A stretch of DNA of 38,113 bases from Acidobacteriaceae bacterium. Lineage in GTDB: Bacteria; Acidobacteriota; Terriglobia; Terriglobales; Acidobacteriaceae. Made by a program: the position numbers and the translations under genes. Under the pieces are notes generated by a model that had not been told where the DNA came from, did no database searches, and saw only the letters and a program-made list of their open reading frames with translations. Shown here piece after piece: positions 1 through 8,469 of the stretch (positions are counted from its first letter, which is position 1; every line of letters starts with the position of its first letter). The stretch covers positions 1 to 38,113 of the forward strand of contig JAICYR010000012.1 of the NCBI GenBank assembly GCA_025934135.1. The letters are read 5' to 3'.

Positions 1-714
1 GCCGGAGGCGGCGGCTTTATCGCATTTCCCGCCCTGCTCAAGAGTGGCCTGCTGCCCATTCAGGCCAATGCCACCACCACGGTCGCGCTGTGGCCGGGCC
101 AGTTCACCTCCATCGCGGGATACCGCGAAGAGGTCCGCCGCCACCTCCGGCTCCTCATTCCCATTGTCGTCGTCGCACTGATTGGCGGATTCGCGGGGGC
201 ATGGACGCTTCTGCACAATAGCCAGCAGTCGTTTCTGCGTCTGGTGCCGTACCTGTTTTTATTAGGGTCGACGGCGTTCGCGCTCAGCGGGCCAATCAAG
301 CGTTTCATCCAGCGACGCACAGAACAGCACGGCGCAGGCGGCGAACGCATCCACATCATTCCGCTGCTCGCTATCCTGACTTGCCTGTGCTTCTATATCG
401 GCTACTTCGGCGCCGGAGCGGGCCTGCTTCTTATGGCGGCGTTTGCCCTCTGCGGAGTTGAGCGTGTAGCCGAAATCAACTCACTGAAGGTGGTCACGAC
501 GACGGTCGCCAACGGAGTCGCGGTCATTACGTTCATTCTGCACGCGGCGGTCGCCTGGCGCGACTGCTGGTACATGATGATTGCCTGCGCCATCGGCGGA
601 TACACCGGCGCGCGCAACAGCCGTCGCGTCAGCGACCGCGTCCTGCGGCCAATTATCATCATCTTTGGTTTCACGCTCGCCATTTACTTCTTCTTTCACC
701 GGAACAGCTTCTGA
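1..714 (+). CDS. TauE/SafE (TSUP) family membrane exporter, 5'-truncated
   Basis: This reading frame is open from the first base, so the gene starts outside the window and its N-terminal part is missing. The visible 237 residues are strongly hydrophobic with several membrane segments. They begin with a glycine-rich GGGGFIAFPALL stretch followed by NATTTVALWPG, which resembles the conserved first repeat of TSUP transporters. A second repeat follows (YFGAGAGLLLMAAFAL, then LKVVTTTVANGVAV). The internal two-fold repeat is typical of the family, which moves sulfite, sulfonates or other small organic anions across the inner membrane. The substrate here cannot be told. The stop overlaps the start of the next gene (TGATG), so the two are probably co-translated. 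Internal GTG at 244 is not the real start. Confidence 0.88.
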   Translation, partial: AGGGGFIAFPALLKSGLLPIQANATTTVALWPGQFTSIAGYREEVRRHLRLLIPIVVVALIGGFAGAWTLLHNSQQSFLRLVPYLFLLGSTAFALSGPIKRFIQRRTEQHGAGGERIHIIPLLAILTCLCFYIGYFGAGAGLLLMAAFALCGVERVAEINSLKVVTTTVANGVAVITFILHAAVAWRDCWYMMIACAIGGYTGARNSRRVSDRVLRPIIIIFGFTLAIYFFFHRNSF

Positions 715-983
715 TGCCTCCTCTCTGGATTGTCAATCTTATCGGCTCCTTCGCCGCCGTCTGCACCACCATCGCGTTTGTTCCGCAACTGGTGCGCGTC
801 TACCGGCGCAAAACCGCGCGCGATATCTCCTTCTCCATGTTCCTGGTCTTCTCGGTGGGCGAGCTCCTCTGGTTCCTTTATGGAATTTTTATTCATTCGT
901 TGCCGGTGATTCTGGCGAATGCCGTGACGCTGGCGCTCGCAGTGTCCATCCTGGTGCTCAAGCTGCGGTACGACCGGCTCTGA
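714..983 (+). CDS. SemiSWEET-type PQ-loop sugar transporter
   Basis: An 89-residue protein with three predicted membrane helices, the size of a bacterial SemiSWEET that works as a homodimer. The first helix contains the PQ motif (FVPQLVRVYRRK), followed by the conserved RDISFSMFLVFSVGELLWFLYG segment and a third helix rich in Leu, Val and Ala. Family knowledge: SemiSWEETs are facilitative mono- or disaccharide transporters of the inner membrane. The start ATG overlaps the stop of the upstream TSUP gene by one base, which suggests translational coupling. The sugar is unknown. The link to the glycan locus about 9 kb downstream is only positional. Confidence 0.88.
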   Translation: MPPLWIVNLIGSFAAVCTTIAFVPQLVRVYRRKTARDISFSMFLVFSVGELLWFLYGIFIHSLPVILANAVTLALAVSILVLKLRYDRL

Positions 984-1035
984 TGCGCGCGATTGCGCGA
1001 GCGGCGGACGATCTGCCATAGTTCAAAAGGCATTC

Positions 1036-2271
1036 GTGGAACCACAAGGGACATCCCGGCAGGCCGTCGTCTCGCGTATGCAACGGCTGCGCCTTCGGCT
1101 CCAGCGCATTCATAAGCTGCTTGGCGGAAGGTACTGGTATCCGCATGTGCCGCTCGCCGTCGGTCTTATCCTTGCCGGGTACTGGGTGCTGTGCGCGAGC
1201 TTTGGCGCCAATTGGGTGCGATATGTGGAGGGTCTGGCCCAAGGCCAGTATCACTTCAGGCTGCGGCTGCTGCCCAACCTGCTGATTGGCGGCGGAATGG
1301 TCACCATGGGATTTGGCCTGCTGTGGCGCTCCCGCGTGGCATGGCTGATGGCGCTGCTGCTGGCGACTGCCGCCACGCTGAATACGCTGCTCGGACGACA
1401 AAATCAGGAGTTTCTGGTCGTCTACTTCCTCATCATCCTTATCGCGCTACTTTTGGCATGGCGGCATTTCGACCGCTCCAGCGTGGCGGCCAGCACACTG
1501 TTCGCGCTCACCTCGGTGGCCATGCTGCTGATGTACGCCACTTTCGGAGCGTTCTATCTGGGCAGCGAATTCAAGCCGCCTATCCACGGCCTCATCACCG
1601 CGCTTTACTACGCCATGGTGACGATGAGCACCGTCGGCTATGGAGACATCACTCCGCAGACCGGCGAAGCCAAACTCTTCACCGTATCGATTATTGTTCT
1701 CGGAGTGGCGGTATTTGCCACCTCGCTCACAGCCGTCATCGGCCCGCTGGTCAGCCAGAGCCTGGGACGCATCGTCAATCGCAAGGGCACACACATGAAA
1801 CGCGAAAATCACTTCGTCGTCATCGGAAACACTCCGCTGGCTCTCAACACCTGGCGTGAGTTGAGCAAGCGCGGCCTCGCCGTGACCCGCATCCTGCGGG
1901 AAGCCCCCGGCCCCGGCGAACACGCAGACACAGATACGATTGTTGGCGATCCAAGCATGACCGATATTCTGCGCGAAGCCGGTGCGGACAAAGCGAATGC
2001 AGTACTAGCGATGCTCGCCGACGACTCTGAAAACGCCTTTGTGGTGCTTGCGGTAAAGGAACTGGCTTCCAGCGTGCGAACCGTTGCCGCCGTGAACGAC
2101 GCGCGCCACCTGAGCCGCGTGAAGCTCGTTCAGCCGGATGTGGTAATTGCCCCGCAGGTGCTGGGCGGCGAGCTGACGGCCATGCTGTTGGCTGGCGAGC
2201 AGGTCACTCCGGACTTCGTCATGCAGCGCGTCTTCCAAAATGTTGGTACGCAGGCTACGGAGAAGGCTTAA
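1036..2271 (+). CDS. kch: Kch-like potassium channel with RCK (TrkA-N) domain
   Basis: A 411-residue ion channel that matches the layout of Escherichia coli Kch. It has six predicted membrane segments (roughly residues 35-60, 80-105, 107-128, 130-147, 155-178 and 212-238), a pore loop with the potassium selectivity filter TVGYGD at residues 199-204, and a cytoplasmic Rossmann-type RCK/TrkA-N domain from about residue 255 (HFVVIGNTPLALN). Segments such as DNAFVVLAVKEL-like and QPDVVIAPQVLGGEL also fit Kch. The start is GTG, chosen because the frame opens there with no better upstream codon. Kch proteins are thought to conduct potassium across the inner membrane under ligand control. The Gly-rich dinucleotide loop of the RCK domain is degenerate, as it also is in E. 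coli Kch, so NAD binding is uncertain. Confidence 0.92.
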   Translation: MEPQGTSRQAVVSRMQRLRLRLQRIHKLLGGRYWYPHVPLAVGLILAGYWVLCASFGANWVRYVEGLAQGQYHFRLRLLPNLLIGGGMVTMGFGLLWRSRVAWLMALLLATAATLNTLLGRQNQEFLVVYFLIILIALLLAWRHFDRSSVAASTLFALTSVAMLLMYATFGAFYLGSEFKPPIHGLITALYYAMVTMSTVGYGDITPQTGEAKLFTVSIIVLGVAVFATSLTAVIGPLVSQSLGRIVNRKGTHMKRENHFVVIGNTPLALNTWRELSKRGLAVTRILREAPGPGEHADTDTIVGDPSMTDILREAGADKANAVLAMLADDSENAFVVLAVKELASSVRTVAAVNDARHLSRVKLVQPDVVIAPQVLGGELTAMLLAGEQVTPDFVMQRVFQNVGTQATEKA

Positions 2272-2318
2272 GGCCGCATTCGCCCTCTGGCCGCTTCTGC
2301 GGGACAATAGTAGTAGCC

Positions 2319-2828
2319 ATGAGTCACGAAGGAATTCGATTCGTAAGCGAAGAAGAAGCGCAACGAGAAGAACAGGCCGAGCGCGAGCTACCCCACGCCG
2401 CCAAAGAGCCGGTGAAGGTGCGGGTTCATAAGACCGAAGGCACAGGCCTAGAGATCGACTGGAAGGATGGCCACCACAGCGCCTGGAGCTTCGCCTGGCT
2501 GCGCGACGCCTGCCCTTGCGCCACGTGTCATGATGAGCGGCAAAAGTCCGGACGGGCACCGGGCGAGCCGAAGCCTAAACCGGCTGTGCCGCCGCCTACG
2601 AAGGAGCCAACCGCACCCGCCGGAGGCCACGTCACCTACCAATGGCAGAACCCTTTGCTAAAGATCTACAAAGAGCCTTTGCGCGTGGAACACGTTGCTC
2701 CTGTGGGCAACTACGCCATTCAATTCATCTGGAACGACGGGCACCGAACCGGAATCTATTCGTGGGATTATCTGCGGCGGCATTGCCAGTGCGAGCAGTG
2801 CCGCGCCGCCGAAAATCATCAGAAATAA
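2319..2828 (+). CDS. DUF971 / GBBH-like N-terminal domain protein
   Basis: A 169-residue protein with a charged N-terminal extension (about residues 1-40) followed by the DUF971 fold, the domain also found at the N-terminus of gamma-butyrobetaine hydroxylase. Diagnostic features are LEIDWKDGHHSAWSFAWLR, the cysteine cluster CPCATC near residue 66, and a second half with FIWNDGHRTGIYSWDYLR ending in CQCEQC. The four-plus cysteines and histidines suggest metal binding, probably zinc or an iron-sulfur cluster. Stand-alone bacterial members are often found near iron-sulfur genes but their reaction is not settled. A Pro- and Lys-rich linker of about 35 residues splits the domain, which is longer than in typical members. 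No strong ribosome site is visible before the ATG. Confidence 0.85.
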   Translation: MSHEGIRFVSEEEAQREEQAERELPHAAKEPVKVRVHKTEGTGLEIDWKDGHHSAWSFAWLRDACPCATCHDERQKSGRAPGEPKPKPAVPPPTKEPTAPAGGHVTYQWQNPLLKIYKEPLRVEHVAPVGNYAIQFIWNDGHRTGIYSWDYLRRHCQCEQCRAAENHQK

Positions 2829-2867
2829 ATTCAACGGGCATCCGCGACAGTCTGCTACCGTGTAGCC

Positions 2868-3188
2868 ATGTTCGATCTGACCGCTCCGCTCTCTCGCAAA
2901 GATGCAGCCGTTATAGCCAGTCGCGCGCTCACTGTTTATTTTTTGGCGTGGCTCGTTTCAGAACTGGTGTCTCTTCTGCCGGAGATTTACTCCGTTCATT
3001 ACTTCACGGGTTTGGTCTCGCACGGCGGCACATCATACGATTCCTATCTCCGCTCGCAGCATATCCAGTTTCTCTGTAGTCATATAATCCGCGCAGCGCT
3101 CGCGTTCCTGGCCGCGGGATGGACATACCGTTGCGGCGCTGGTGTCATACGTTTTCTATTCCCCGATACGGAGGAACAGAGGCGCTGA
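2868..3188 (+). CDS. Small two-helix membrane protein, unrecognised
   Basis: A 106-residue protein I do not recognise. It has two predicted membrane helices, one near residues 20-40 (ALTVYFLAWLVSELVSLL) and one near residues 72-98 (HIIRAALAFLAAGWTYRCG), joined by a polar loop, and a charged C-terminus (TEEQRR). It starts 39 bases after the DUF971 gene on the same strand and ends one base before the convergent LOG-family gene, leaving no room for a separate terminator. Codon use looks normal for the neighbourhood, so I believe it is a real gene. Confidence 0.6.
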   Translation: MFDLTAPLSRKDAAVIASRALTVYFLAWLVSELVSLLPEIYSVHYFTGLVSHGGTSYDSYLRSQHIQFLCSHIIRAALAFLAAGWTYRCGAGVIRFLFPDTEEQRR

Positions 3189-3189
3189 C

Positions 3190-3801
3190 TCACTTCACCA
3201 ACTCGTCCATCCGCTCATCATGCTGCGAGACTTCCTCGCTTGATCCCCACCCGCGCTCGATGATCCGCAGGGCCTCCGCCGGAGTTTGGGCTACCTGAAT
3301 AAGTCCGCGATTCTCGGGCCGAATGAAGCCATTCTCCACGGCAGCTTCCAAAAAGCGCAGCAGCGGATCATAATACCCGGCGACGTTCACCAGCACGCAT
3401 GGTTTGGAGTGGATGCCCAACTGCGCCCAGGTCACAATTTCCATGAACTCATCCATGGTGCCGAAGCCTCCCGGCAGCGCGATGAAGGCGTCAGAGCGAT
3501 CGGCCATCATAGCCTTGCGCTCGTGCATCGAGCGGACAACACACAGTTCCGTCAATCCGGGGTGACCCACTTCGAGGTCCACAATCACGTCGGGAATCAC
3601 GCCCACCGCCTCGCCACCCGCCGCAAGCGCCGCGTCCGCAGCCACGCCCATTAAACCGATGGAGCCACCGCCAAAGACCAGCCCGTAACCACGCTCCGCG
3701 ATTGCGCGGCCCAGGTCGCGTGCCGTCGCCGCAAACTCCGGCCGCGCGCCCACTGCTGATCCGCAGAAAACGCAAATCCATTTCTTTGATTTTTTCGTCA
3801 T
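3190..3801 (-). CDS. LOG-family (TIGR00730) nucleotide 5'-monophosphate phosphoribohydrolase
   Basis: A 203-residue Rossmann-fold protein with all hallmarks of the LOG ('lonely guy') family. It has an N-terminal VFCGSAVGARPEF strand and loop, the phosphate-binding GGGSIGLMG at residues 44-52, the MHERK segment at residues 92-96, and the signature PGGFGTMDE at residues 110-118. Family members hydrolyse the N-glycosidic bond of nucleoside 5'-monophosphates, including cytokinin riboside monophosphates, releasing base and ribose 5-phosphate. In bacteria the physiological substrate is usually AMP-like or unknown. The protein is cytoplasmic. It converges on the small membrane-protein gene, with the two stop codons one base apart. 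Confidence 0.9.
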   Translation of the reverse strand: MTKKSKKWICVFCGSAVGARPEFAATARDLGRAIAERGYGLVFGGGSIGLMGVAADAALAAGGEAVGVIPDVIVDLEVGHPGLTELCVVRSMHERKAMMADRSDAFIALPGGFGTMDEFMEIVTWAQLGIHSKPCVLVNVAGYYDPLLRFLEAAVENGFIRPENRGLIQVAQTPAEALRIIERGWGSSEEVSQHDERMDELVK

Positions 3802-3862
3802 CCTGAAACCAGTCTAACTGGCTTTCGCCGGGCGATTAAAATAGGTAGAGAGACTCCCCCCA

Positions 3863-6478
3863 TTGCATCCTTTACTCGACAAATTGAATCCTCAACAGCG
3901 CGAAGCTGTTGAAGCCGTGGACGGCCCGGTGCTGATTTTGGCGGGGGCCGGATCGGGCAAGACCCGCGTCATTACGCATCGCATTGCGTGGTTGATTCAG
4001 GAGCGGGGCGTCGCGCCCGACTCCATTCTGGCCGTCACGTTTACGAATAAGGCTTCGGGAGAAATGGCCGAGCGCGTCGAGAAGCTCATCGGCCACAACA
4101 CGCTCGCCAAGCCGCTGGTCGCAACGTTTCACTCCTTTTGCGTGCGCCTGTTGCGCCGCGACATTGAAGCGTTGCGCGTGAACAATGAAGGCCTGACCAA
4201 GAGTTTCGCCATTTACGACGAAGCCGACCAGCAGGCCGTCGTCAAGGCCGCGATGCGGCGGATGGGGCTCGACGACAAGCAGCTTACTCCGCGCGTGGTG
4301 CTGTCGAAGATTTCTTGGGCGAAGAATCACATGATCGATCCGCAGGAGTACTACCTTAACTCCGCCGACCCGATCAGCGAGCGGGTGGCCCATATTTATG
4401 AGTCTTACCGGAAGGAGCTTCGCAAGGCCAACGCCCTTGACTTCGACGACCTTCTGCTTGAAGCCGTGCGCCTGCTGAAGGTCTCGAGCGAGGTTCGGCA
4501 GCGCTATAACCGCCGTTATCGCTACCTGCTTATCGACGAATACCAGGACACGAACCGTCCGCAATACGAGCTAATGAAGCTGCTGGCGGGCGAAGGGAAG
4601 AACGTCTGCGTGGTCGGCGACGAGGACCAGAGCATCTATTCGTGGCGCGGTGCGGACATTCGCAACATTCTGGAATTTGAGAAGGACTTTCCGGGCGCGA
4701 AGATCATTCGCCTGGAGCAGAACTATCGCTCCACTCAAATCATTCTGGAAGCCGCCGGGGCGGTCGTTTCGCGCAACACGCAGCGCAAGGGCAAGTCGCT
4801 CTGGACTTCACGTGAAGGCGGCGCCCTGATTGGGTATTACGAGGCACCGGACGGCGAAAACGAAGCGCTGTTCATCGCCGATTCGATCCAGAAGTATCTG
4901 CGCAAGGCCGGACAGGAAGAGGAGAATCCGCGCGCCGCGGTACTTTACCGCACCAACTCACAGTCGCGCCTGATTGAAGAGGCAATGCGCCGCTATGGCA
5001 TCAAGTACACGATGGTTGGGGGCTTCTCGTTTTACGAGCGGGCCGAGATTAAGGACATGCTCAGCTATTTGAAGCTCGTCCAGAACCCGGATGATTCGAT
5101 TGCGCTGCAGCGCGTGGTGAATACTCCGACGCGCGGCATCGGAAAAACGACGATGGAGACGCTGGAGCGCATTGCGCTTGAAACCGGATCCAGTACCTGG
5201 AGGGCGATCCATCGCGCTCTACGCGAAAAGCTGCTCCCTTCCCGTGCGCTGGTTGCGCTCGATGGGTTCCGGCAAATCATCGAAGACGCCCGCGCGCTGC
5301 TTCAGCCGGGATTCGCCGAAAAGCTGGCTGCGGATTTGGACGAAGGAGCAGAAGCCCCGGACACCAGTTTTGATGTTGTCGCCGTCGCAAGTGAACGTGA
5401 CGATACCAGCTTTGATTTTGGCGGATCCGCGCAGGCTTCGCTGGCGCTGTCGCACGAGCCGGCCCTTGACGCGACGGCGTTCAATCCATTTGCTGATGAG
5501 CCTCCGGTGCAACATGCCGCACCCGTCGAATCAGAACAAGCTGAACCCGAGCCGGTTCCGGGTTTTCGCAAGCCGGGTGATGCGGCAACCCTTCCTGAGT
5601 TGATCAAGTTTCTGATCGACCGCACGGGGTACATTCGCTCGCTGGAGGAAGAGGGTACGCCGGAGGCATTCTCCCGCATTGAGAACCTGAAGGAACTGGC
5701 CAACGCCGCGCAAGATGCCGAGGAACGCGGCGAGACACTGGCTGAATTTCTGGACCACGCAGCGCTGGTCAGCGACACGGACAAATACGAGCCTGACGCG
5801 CGGGTGACGCTGATGACGCTGCACGCTGCCAAAGGGCTGGAGTTTCCATTTGTAGTGCTGGCCGGGCTGGAGGAGGGACTTTTCCCGCATTCGCGGACGC
5901 TGAACGATCCGAACCAGATGGAGGAGGAACGCCGCCTCTGTTATGTGGGCCTCACGCGGGCCATGAACGCGCTCACGGTGACGCGCGCGCGCTACCGCCG
6001 CCGCTACGGAAACGATATGCCCGAGGCGAGCCTGCCTTCCCGATTTCTGGAAGAAATTCCTGCGCACCTGCTGGAGCCGGTGGGCGGCACCGCGCCCGCC
6101 GCAGTCGAGCGCGCCCGCCACGGCTATGCCGAAGAAGGCTCCGCTCGCCACTATAGCTATGAAGACGAGGACCAGAGGGTGCGCTTCCCTTCCAGCGAAG
6201 GCCGGCCAGCCAAGCCCGGCAACTCCATCGACAACATCGCGCAGTTCTTTTCATCGAGGGGGGCGGCTGTGCCAAAATTGCGGCCCAGGATGGATGTTCC
6301 CAAGCCGACCGGCTCGACAGGAATCAAGAGCGGACAGCGAGTGCGGCATCCGAAATATGGAGAGGGTATCGTGTTTCGTCGCGAAGGCGATGGGGAAGAC
6401 GCGAAGGTTACGGTACAATTTTCAAAGTTCGGAGTGAAAAAGCTGGTGGAAAAATTCGCGCAGCTTGAGCGGCTGTAA
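3863..6478 (+). CDS. pcrA: UvrD/PcrA-type superfamily 1 DNA helicase
   Basis: An 871-residue ATP-dependent 3'-5' DNA helicase used in repair and in clearing replication conflicts. Walker A is GAGSGKT at residues 28-34, Walker B is LLIDEYQDTN, motif III is GDEDQSIYSWRGAD, motif IV is QNYRST, motif V is TLMTLHAAKGLEF, and motif VI is CYVGLTRAMN. The C-terminus (GQRVRHPKYGEGIVFRREG) is the Tudor-like domain that in PcrA binds RNA polymerase. The predicted start is TTG, placing the Q-motif LNPQQREAV at residues 8-16 as usual. The protein is longer than typical PcrA (about 720-750). Roughly 80 acidic, low-complexity residues (about 492-572) are inserted in subdomain 2B and contain a repeated DTSFD motif. 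Confidence 0.94.
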   Translation: MHPLLDKLNPQQREAVEAVDGPVLILAGAGSGKTRVITHRIAWLIQERGVAPDSILAVTFTNKASGEMAERVEKLIGHNTLAKPLVATFHSFCVRLLRRDIEALRVNNEGLTKSFAIYDEADQQAVVKAAMRRMGLDDKQLTPRVVLSKISWAKNHMIDPQEYYLNSADPISERVAHIYESYRKELRKANALDFDDLLLEAVRLLKVSSEVRQRYNRRYRYLLIDEYQDTNRPQYELMKLLAGEGKNVCVVGDEDQSIYSWRGADIRNILEFEKDFPGAKIIRLEQNYRSTQIILEAAGAVVSRNTQRKGKSLWTSREGGALIGYYEAPDGENEALFIADSIQKYLRKAGQEEENPRAAVLYRTNSQSRLIEEAMRRYGIKYTMVGGFSFYERAEIKDMLSYLKLVQNPDDSIALQRVVNTPTRGIGKTTMETLERIALETGSSTWRAIHRALREKLLPSRALVALDGFRQIIEDARALLQPGFAEKLAADLDEGAEAPDTSFDVVAVASERDDTSFDFGGSAQASLALSHEPALDATAFNPFADEPPVQHAAPVESEQAEPEPVPGFRKPGDAATLPELIKFLIDRTGYIRSLEEEGTPEAFSRIENLKELANAAQDAEERGETLAEFLDHAALVSDTDKYEPDARVTLMTLHAAKGLEFPFVVLAGLEEGLFPHSRTLNDPNQMEEERRLCYVGLTRAMNALTVTRARYRRRYGNDMPEASLPSRFLEEIPAHLLEPVGGTAPAAVERARHGYAEEGSARHYSYEDEDQRVRFPSSEGRPAKPGNSIDNIAQFFSSRGAAVPKLRPRMDVPKPTGSTGIKSGQRVRHPKYGEGIVFRREGDGEDAKVTVQFSKFGVKKLVEKFAQLERL

Positions 6479-6516
6479 ATGGCCGTAACCGCGCTCCACA
6501 CGAGATAGGGAAACCA

Positions 6517-6672
6517 ATGGCAAATACAAAAACGATTGAAGACAAAGCGGAGCGGAAAAAAGTAAAGCGCACGGCGCGCAAGAAGGCCGCTCCCAAGGCC
6601 GCCCGGACGACCCCACGCGGGTCAAGCAAGAAAAGGGTGAAGAAACTGGTGCGCGGCCAGAACAAGCGGTAA
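6517..6672 (+). CDS. 51-residue Lys/Arg-rich basic protein, probably nucleic-acid binding
   Basis: A short frame with ATG at 6517 and TAA at 6670. The sequence is MANTKTIEDKAERKKVKRTA, continuing with ARKKAAPKAAR-type repeats and ending LVRGQNKR. About 40% of residues are Lys or Arg, with Ala and Pro between them, which resembles histone H1-like tails and other small DNA- or RNA-binding proteins. A purine-rich GATAGGGA lies six to eight bases before the ATG. It begins 38 bases after the helicase stop on the same strand, so it may be co-transcribed, and a 9-bp inverted repeat follows directly. It has no cysteine or aromatic residue. Function unknown; the coding call rests on start context, composition and position. 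Confidence 0.62.
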   Translation: MANTKTIEDKAERKKVKRTARKKAAPKAARTTPRGSSKKRVKKLVRGQNKR

Positions 6673-6680
6673 TTAATAGA

Positions 6681-6714
6681 GCCCCATCGGGTCATCTGGT
6701 CGATTCGATGGGGC
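6681..6714 (+). terminator. Inverted repeat after the basic small protein
   Basis: GCCCCATCG at 6681-6689 pairs perfectly with CGATGGGGC at 6706-6714, with a 16-base loop. It lies nine bases after the stop of the small basic protein. There is no T-run after it, so a classical intrinsic terminator is only one option; an mRNA-stabilising 3' hairpin is another. Confidence 0.45.
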
Positions 6715-6853
6715 ATATCGTGCAAGGCTGAGGCGATTGACTCCGCTTCTTTCCCGCGACCATCGGTGAGCGGCCACGCGAAGCAGTTGCCCGGACGGCA
6801 AGTCCCCGGAGTAAACTCCCCTTATCGCATTTTTCCAACAGGGGAGCCGCACT

Positions 6854-8419
6854 CTGCCACGCCAGGCCTTTTGCTGTAAATCCATCGACAAGCTGATTGC
6901 CGAGTCGGAGGAGCCCGAGCGCCGATTACGCAAGACCCTCGGCCCGGTCTCACTCACTTCGCTGGGCATCGGGGCCGTCATTGGCTCCGGCATCTTTACC
7001 GTGATCGGGACGGCGATTGCGGGCGAGAAGTTCGACACCTCGTCCATCTTCAATACACCGCTGCTGGATTACATCGTCCACCACACCGCACTGGCGGGAC
7101 GGCCAGGTGCGGGCCCGGCGCTGGCATTGTCGCTGGTTCTGGTGGCCATCGTCTGCGCCTTCACCGGGCTCTGCTACGCCGAGCTGGCATCCATGATCCC
7201 CATCGCGGGGTCGGCCTACACCTATACCTACGCGACCATGGGCGAGCTTATTGCCTGGATCATCGGATGGGACCTGATTCTGGAATACGCCGTGTCAAAC
7301 ATGGCCGTGTCAGTAGGCTTCGCCGAACACTCCGTTGATTTCATGAACTGGTTCGGTATTCATCCCTCGCTGCGATGGATTTCGCCGGCCTATCTGCCCT
7401 CGGGGATGCAGGATTTTCAGGGAAACGTACTCTATAGCTCCGGCTGGCATTTCGGGTTCAATCTCCCGGCGTTCTTCATTGTCATGCTGCTGACGGTGAT
7501 TCTGGTGCGCGGCATCCGCGAGTCCGCCGAAACCAACAACATTATGGTGGTGCTGAAGCTGGCGGCCATTCTGCTTTTCATCGGTATCGGCGCCAGCTAC
7601 ATCCACCCCGATAACTGGCATCCTTTTTCTCCAAATGGGTGGTCGGGAGTACTGACTGGCGGTTCGATCATTTTCTTCACCTACATTGGTTTTGATTCCG
7701 TTTCGACGGCCGCCGAGGAATGCCGCAACCCGCAGCGCGATGTTCCCATTGGCATCATCGCCACGCTGATTATCTGCACCGTTCTTTATATCGGAGTCGC
7801 CGTTGTCCTGACAGGCCTGATTCGCTGGGACAAACTTGTGGACAATGCCGCCCCCGTCGTGAATACGCTGAAGCGAATGTATGAGGCACACCCCAGCGGG
7901 ACGCTCCACTACACGCATCTTGCGGTGGTGATCGGGGCCATGCTGGGCATGATCTCGTCGATTCTGGTCTTTCAGATCGGCCAGGCGCGGGTATGGTTTT
8001 CCATGTCGCGCGACCGTCTGCTGCCAAAGGCGTTCTCGAAGGTGCATCCGCGCTTCCGCACGCCGGCGGTTTCGACATGGGTCGCGGGCGTGGTCGTGGG
8101 AGTTCCCGCCGGGCTGCTCGATATCGGGACGCTCGCCGATCTTTCCAACATCGGAACGCTTTTCGCATTTGTGCTGGTTTCGGCGGGCGTTCTGATTCTG
8201 CGCTACAAAGACCCCGGCCGGCGTCGCGGATTCCGGTGCCCCGGCGGCCCTGTACTTCCCATTCTCAGTATCCTCTTCTGCGGACTCCTGATGACGGGCC
8301 TGCCCATCATGACTTGGGTCCGCTTCTTCCTGTGGCTCATCATCGGACTGGTCATTTATTACTTCTACAGCCGGAAGAGAAGCGAGTTCGCACCAAAAAA
8401 TGACCGCCGAACCTTATAA
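6854..8419 (+). CDS. APC-superfamily amino acid permease (CAT-like), probable CTG start
   Basis: An inner-membrane amino acid permease of about 521 residues with at least twelve hydrophobic segments. Conserved residues before the first AUG-like codon in frame (GTG at 7001) include SIDKLIAESEEPERRLRKTL and the first helix with SLGIGAVIGSGIFT, the substrate-binding signature of APC permeases, so the real start must be upstream. The frame is open back to a stop at 6812, and it has no ATG, GTG or TTG before 7001. CTG at 6854 follows a GGGGAG Shine-Dalgarno match at 6841-6846 by seven bases and is my chosen start. Other landmarks are FFTYIGFDSVSTAAEE in helix 6 and GMISSILVFQIGQARVWF in helix 8. 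The substrate is probably a cationic or neutral amino acid, by likeness to CAT-type carriers. Confidence 0.85.
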   Translation: MPRQAFCCKSIDKLIAESEEPERRLRKTLGPVSLTSLGIGAVIGSGIFTVIGTAIAGEKFDTSSIFNTPLLDYIVHHTALAGRPGAGPALALSLVLVAIVCAFTGLCYAELASMIPIAGSAYTYTYATMGELIAWIIGWDLILEYAVSNMAVSVGFAEHSVDFMNWFGIHPSLRWISPAYLPSGMQDFQGNVLYSSGWHFGFNLPAFFIVMLLTVILVRGIRESAETNNIMVVLKLAAILLFIGIGASYIHPDNWHPFSPNGWSGVLTGGSIIFFTYIGFDSVSTAAEECRNPQRDVPIGIIATLIICTVLYIGVAVVLTGLIRWDKLVDNAAPVVNTLKRMYEAHPSGTLHYTHLAVVIGAMLGMISSILVFQIGQARVWFSMSRDRLLPKAFSKVHPRFRTPAVSTWVAGVVVGVPAGLLDIGTLADLSNIGTLFAFVLVSAGVLILRYKDPGRRRGFRCPGGPVLPILSILFCGLLMTGLPIMTWVRFFLWLIIGLVIYYFYSRKRSEFAPKNDRRTL

Positions 8420-8469
8420 ACTCCGGCTCTTGCTTCCGCACGTCAGGGAAACGATGTCGGGAATCCAAC

